Part shown: positions 41,833 to 44,807 of the stretch, one piece after another
How positions within the stretch are numbered: position 1 is the first letter of the stretch
How the letters are laid out: each line of letters begins with the position of its first letter
NCBI GenBank assembly: GCA_012026885.1
Contig: VEPL01000013.1
Coordinates: forward strand, 6,250-51,056
Direction: 5' to 3'
Source of the DNA: Betaproteobacteria bacterium
GTDB lineage: Bacteria; Pseudomonadota; Gammaproteobacteria; Burkholderiales; Rhodocyclaceae
Length of the DNA stretch: 44,807 bases
Translations under genes and position numbers: made by a program
The notes under the pieces: model-generated
What the model saw: the letters and a program-made list of their open reading frames with translations, nothing else
Databases searched by the model: none
What the model was told of the DNA's origin: nothing

Positions 41833-42432
41833 ATGCGGCTTGTTTGTGTCCTGATCTTGGCGCTGGGTCTGAACGCCTGCTACTCGGCCGGCAAACGCGG
41901 TGGGGAGGCCGCCCCGGCGATCTATGATTTCGGCCCGCCCGCGGGGCGCTTGACGGAAGCGGCGGCGGGAGCGCTCGCCATCGAAGTTCGCGCGCCGTTG
42001 TGGTTTGATACTGCCGGAATCGATTACCGGCTCGCCTATGCCGACGCCGCGCGCTTGCGCGAATATACCTTGGCCCGCTGGGCCGGGCCGCCGGCGCAGA
42101 TGATCCAGCAGCGCCTGGCCCAGAAGTTGCCGTTGATTCCTTCCGGGCAGGGACGTACGCGCTGCGTCGTGCGTGTGGAAATCGACGAATTCAGCCAGAT
42201 ATTCACGACGCCGGAAACGAGCAGGGGCGTGCTGCGCGGCCGCTATGAACTACTGGATCGGAACCGCGGCAAGGTGGCGGGCCGCGACATCGTCATCGAG
42301 ATTGATGCGCCCACGCCCGATGCCAGGGGTGGGGTTAGTGCCCTGACGGCTGCGGTCGACCGGCTGGCGGACGACATTTTTGCGTGGCATGCCGGCCCGG
42401 ATGCCCGCGCCCTTGCCCCCTGCGCCGGCTAG
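41833..42432 (+). CDS. ABC-type transport auxiliary lipoprotein (PqiC-like)
   Basis: 199-residue outer membrane lipoprotein. The signal peptide ends with a lipobox, GLNAC, with the modified cysteine at residue 16. The mature part (IYDFGPPAGRLTEAAAG, then LWFDTAGIDYRLAYADAARLREYTLARWAGPPAQM) fits the ABC_trans_aux/PqiC family that accompanies MCE transporters. It likely forms the outer membrane end of the lipid pathway. It begins one base after the MCE gene and its stop shares a CTAG with the convergent TetR gene. Confidence 0.88.
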   Translation: MRLVCVLILALGLNACYSAGKRGGEAAPAIYDFGPPAGRLTEAAAGALAIEVRAPLWFDTAGIDYRLAYADAARLREYTLARWAGPPAQMIQQRLAQKLPLIPSGQGRTRCVVRVEIDEFSQIFTTPETSRGVLRGRYELLDRNRGKVAGRDIVIEIDAPTPDARGGVSALTAAVDRLADDIFAWHAGPDARALAPCAG

Positions 42433-43037
42433 GGCGCTACGATCCTGTCGGCGATGCGGGCACGCAGGTCATCGAGGCGCGGGTCGAAATGGCCGTAATG
42501 CATCAGGGACAGCCCGAACACGCAGGCATAGAGCAGCAGGCTGCGGCTTTTCGCATCGGCGTCCGACATGCCGCTACCGACGAACAAGCGTCGCGTGCAC
42601 TCGAGCCGGTAGAGGTCAACCGACTCAACCACGGCGGCCGCCTGCGGGTCGCGCCGTGCCCAGTCACGGATGGCGAGCTCGATCGACATGCCGCGCCGGT
42701 TGCGGCTCGCACTGTAGACTTCGATGGCGTGGTGCAGGCGCTCCTGTTCGTCGCCTCCCGCGGTCGCGGTAACCTTCTCGATATCGCGGATGCGACCTTC
42801 CTTCCAGCGCTCGAGGACGGCGTCAAGCAGGTCCTGGCGGTCCTTGAAATGCCAATAGAAGCTGCCCTTGGTTACCCCGCAGCGCTTGGCCAGCACTTCG
42901 ACGCGCAGACCGGCCATGCCTTCACGTGCGAGGACGTCGATGGCGCATTCGACCCAGTGTCCGCGATCAAGCTGGCGACGCGCCCCGGCGGGGCGCTTGC
43001 CCCCCCGTGGCTGGGGGTTGACAGTTCTATTTTCCAT
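42429..43037 (-). CDS. TetR-family transcriptional regulator
   Basis: 202-residue regulator. The N-terminal helix-turn-helix is clear ([36 protein letters not shown], about 43-78); the rest is a ligand-binding helical domain. It is divergent from etfBA with 110 bases between them. Its ATG (43037) lies inside the first of two identical-core inverted repeats and has no ribosome binding site, so it probably represses itself as well as etfBA. The ligand is unknown; for an etf-linked regulator an acyl-CoA would be a reasonable guess. Confidence 0.93.
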   Translation of the reverse strand: MENRTVNPQPRGGKRPAGARRQLDRGHWVECAIDVLAREGMAGLRVEVLAKRCGVTKGSFYWHFKDRQDLLDAVLERWKEGRIRDIEKVTATAGGDEQERLHHAIEVYSASRNRRGMSIELAIRDWARRDPQAAAVVESVDLYRLECTRRLFVGSGMSDADAKSRSLLLYACVFGLSLMHYGHFDPRLDDLRARIADRIVAP

Positions 43038-43071
43038 ACGCTACCGTATGCGTTCCATACGAAACAGTATG
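43035..43071. promoter_or_regulatory. Tandem TetR operators between tetR-like gene and etfBA
   Basis: Two copies of CATAC-N6-GTATG occur at 43035-43050 and 43056-43071. Their matching bases are 21 apart, two turns of the helix, so two dimers could bind the same face. The first copy covers the regulator's start codon; the second lies where the -35 of the etf promoter should be (-10 candidate TACAAT at 43086-43091). Confidence 0.7.
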
Positions 43072-43085
43072 GCGATTGTGCGGAA

Positions 43086-43091
43086 TACAAT
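43086..43091 (+). promoter_or_regulatory. Candidate -10 box of etfBA
   Basis: TACAAT matches five of six consensus bases and predicts a start near 43098 with a 50-base leader to the etfB GTG. The -35 position falls in the second operator and has no consensus match. Confidence 0.4.
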
Positions 43092-43147
43092 GCTGCCTGT
43101 CAAACAGGAAGCGAACAACGAGAGAAGAGACCGGAAAGGAGCAGTCA

Positions 43148-43897
43148 GTGAAGATTCTAGTACCCGTGAAGCGGGTGGTTGATTACAACGTGAAGGTGAG
43201 GGTGAAGGCGGACGGGAGTGGTGTTGATCTCGCGAACGTCAAGATGAGCATGAACCCGTTTGACGAGATTGCGGTGGAAGAAGCCGTGCGTCTGAAGGAA
43301 GCCGGGATCGCCACGGAAGTCGTGGCGGTCTCGTGCGGCGTTGCCGCCTGCCAGGAGACCCTGCGCACCGCCATGGCCATCGGCGCCGACCGCGGCATCC
43401 TCGTCGAAAGCGACGCCGAACTCCAGCCCTTGGCAGTCGCCAAGCTCTTGCAGGCCCTGTGCGCCAAGGAAGCCCCGCAACTCGTCATCTGCGGCAAGCA
43501 AGCCATCGACGACGACGCCAACCAGACCGGGCAGATGCTCGCCGCCCTGCAAGGCTGGCCGCAAGCCACCTTCGCCTCCAAGGTCGTCATCGCCGACGGC
43601 AAGGCCACCGTTACCCGCGAAATCGACGGCGGCCTCGAAACCCTCCAGATTTCCCTGCCGGCCGTCGTCAGCACCGACCTGCGCCTCAACGAACCGCGCT
43701 ACGCCACGCTGCCCAACATCATGAAGGCCAAGAAGAAGCCGCTCGACACGGTGAAGCCCGCCGACCTCGGCGTCGACGTCGCCCCGCGGCTCACCACCCT
43801 CAAGGTCGTCGAACCCGCCAAGCGCAGCGCCGGCATCAAGGTTGCCGACGTCGCCGACCTCGTCAACAAGCTCAAGAACGAAGCCAAGGTGATCTGA
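43148..43897 (+). CDS. etfB: Electron transfer flavoprotein beta subunit
   Basis: 249-residue beta subunit of ETF, which accepts electrons from acyl-CoA dehydrogenases and passes them to ETF-quinone oxidoreductase. It begins [20 protein letters not shown]; the AMP/adenine-binding region [25 protein letters not shown] and the conserved loop [23 protein letters not shown], with its dehydrogenase-recognition residues, are intact. It starts with GTG at 43148 after AAAGGAG. A TetR gene diverges upstream. Confidence 0.96.
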   Translation: MKILVPVKRVVDYNVKVRVKADGSGVDLANVKMSMNPFDEIAVEEAVRLKEAGIATEVVAVSCGVAACQETLRTAMAIGADRGILVESDAELQPLAVAKLLQALCAKEAPQLVICGKQAIDDDANQTGQMLAALQGWPQATFASKVVIADGKATVTREIDGGLETLQISLPAVVSTDLRLNEPRYATLPNIMKAKKKPLDTVKPADLGVDVAPRLTTLKVVEPAKRSAGIKVADVADLVNKLKNEAKVI

Positions 43898-44807
43898 ATG
43901 GCCATCCTCGTCATCGCCGAACACGACCACGCCAGCCTCAAGGCCGCCACCCTCAACACCGTTGCCGCCGCGCAGAAGATCGGCGGCGACATCCACGTCC
44001 TCGTCGCCGGCAACAACTGCCAGGCCGCCGCCCAGGCCGCCGCCCAGCTGCATGGCGTCGCCACCGTCAAGGTTGCGGATGCCGCCCACTACGCCGACCA
44101 GACCGCCGAGAACCTCACCGCCCTGGTCATCGCCAACGCCGCCGGCTACAGCCACATCCTCGCCCCGGCCACCACCTTCGGCAAGAACCTCCTGCCGCGC
44201 GTCGCCGCCTTGCTCGATGTCGCCCAGATCTCCGAGATCAGCGGCATTGAATCCGCCGACACCTTCGTGCGCCCGATCTATGCCGGCAATGCCCTCGCTA
44301 CCGTCAAGAGCGCCGACCCGGTCAAGGTCATCACCGTGCGCACCACCGCCTTCGACGCGGTCGCTGGCGGCAACAGCGCAAAGATCGAAAGCATCGCCGC
44401 GGCGAATGACACCGCCCAGACCACCCTGACGGCGCGCGAGCTGACCAAGTCCGAGCGTCCCGAACTGGGGGCCGCCAAGATCATCGTCTCCGGCGGCCGC
44501 GGTCTCGGCAGCGGCGAGAACTACCACAAGCTCCTCGAGCCGCTGGCCGACAAGCTCGGTGCCGCGCTCGGCGCTTCCCGTGCCGCGGTCGATGCCGGCT
44601 TCGTGCCGAACGACTACCAGGTCGGCCAGACCGGCAAGGTGGTGGCGCCGCAGCTCTACGTCGCGATCGGCATCTCCGGGGCGATCCAGCACCTGGCCGG
44701 GATGAAGGATTCGAAGGTCATCGTCGCCATCAACAAGGACCCCGACGCCCCCATCTTCCAGATCGCCGACTACGGTCTCGTCGCCGACCTCTTCGAGGCT
44801 ACGCCGC
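43898..44807 (+). CDS. etfA: Electron transfer flavoprotein alpha subunit, cut by window edge
   Basis: The first 303 codons are present; family members are about 310 residues, so only a few C-terminal codons are missing. It starts [20 protein letters not shown] directly after the etfB stop. The C-terminal FAD-binding domain is clear: [58 protein letters not shown] and [25 protein letters not shown]. EtfA with EtfB binds FAD and takes part in beta-oxidation or aromatic acid oxidation. Confidence 0.96.
   Translation, partial: MAILVIAEHDHASLKAATLNTVAAAQKIGGDIHVLVAGNNCQAAAQAAAQLHGVATVKVADAAHYADQTAENLTALVIANAAGYSHILAPATTFGKNLLPRVAALLDVAQISEISGIESADTFVRPIYAGNALATVKSADPVKVITVRTTAFDAVAGGNSAKIESIAAANDTAQTTLTARELTKSERPELGAAKIIVSGGRGLGSGENYHKLLEPLADKLGAALGASRAAVDAGFVPNDYQVGQTGKVVAPQLYVAIGISGAIQHLAGMKDSKVIVAINKDPDAPIFQIADYGLVADLFEATP

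Noticed and set aside
43157..44692. A 511-codon open frame on the minus strand opposite etfBA
   Set aside because: Shadow of etfB and etfA, both of which have family motifs throughout; the product is Gly/Asp/Val low-complexity sequence.
1..44807. Prophage, insertion sequence, CRISPR array, toxin-antitoxin or defence island
   Set aside because: No transposase, integrase, Cas, restriction or phage structural gene, no direct repeat array, and no target-site duplications were found; nearly all sequence is occupied by recognisable chromosomal genes.
1..44807. tRNA or rRNA genes
   Set aside because: No cloverleaf with a GTTCGA-type T-loop and matching acceptor stem was seen in the short intergenic regions; not exhaustively testable by eye.

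Overview
The window is about 45 kb of compact, GC-rich (roughly two-thirds GC by eye) chromosome. Gene content and sequence style suggest a betaproteobacterium, most plausibly of the Rhodocyclales (Azonexus/Dechloromonas/Thauera-like). That placement is an inference from a long Rnf complex, DUF1841, NnrS, Bpt/Aat, a Bordetella/Azoarcus-like MCE cassette and PrpE; no rRNA or other decisive marker is present. I count 47 protein genes, two of them cut by the window edges. I see no rRNA, tRNA, CRISPR array, insertion sequence, integrase or phage gene. No gene-free stretch is longer than about 170 bases, so coding density is very high. Start/stop overlaps of the ATGA, GTGA, TGATG and TAATG types are very common.

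Left part (1-18.6 kb, mostly minus strand): a cut hypothetical gene, lysS, a secreted cysteine-repeat protein and a plus-strand GspE/PilB-type ATPase. Then comes a minus-strand run that reads, in transcription order, azlC-azlD, pyrD, rnfABCDGE, an RlmN-like radical SAM protein, a secreted M20 amidohydrolase, nth, a FIST sensor protein, DUF1841, a MoxR ATPase and a CoxE-like VWA protein. The rnf operon has a recognisable promoter just after pyrD. Rnf and nth are neighbours in many proteobacteria; here two extra genes lie between them.

Middle (18.7-33.2 kb): a plus-strand efflux cassette (TolC-like outer membrane protein, MacA-like adaptor, separate ATPase and MacB-like permease) followed by acylphosphatase. 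Next is a minus-strand run in which fbpC leads aat, bpt (both N-degron transferases) and an MliC/YbaY fusion, followed by nnrS, a small secreted protein and capA. fbpB is divergent from fbpC, and fbpA is a separate convergent gene. Both fbp control regions carry Fur-box-like sequences. An NlpC/P60 peptidase follows.

Right part (33.3-44.8 kb, mostly plus strand): acuI-like reductase, a receiver-GGDEF protein with a degenerate active site, and prpE (all propionyl-CoA themed), closed by a good terminator. Then ppx is translationally overlapped with an MCE-type lipid transporter (STAS-permease, ATPase, MlaD-like protein, lipoprotein). A TetR regulator diverges from etfBA across two identical-core operators.

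Most of the window is housekeeping and envelope metabolism, and I do not see a wholly new multi-gene system. The most interesting signals are: the GGDEF protein that has lost its catalytic motif but kept a perfectly spaced c-di-GMP inhibitory site; a four-cysteine cluster in the FbpC regulatory domain; a single palindromic -10 box shared by fbpB and fbpC; and the helically phased TetR operators that cover the regulator's own start codon.
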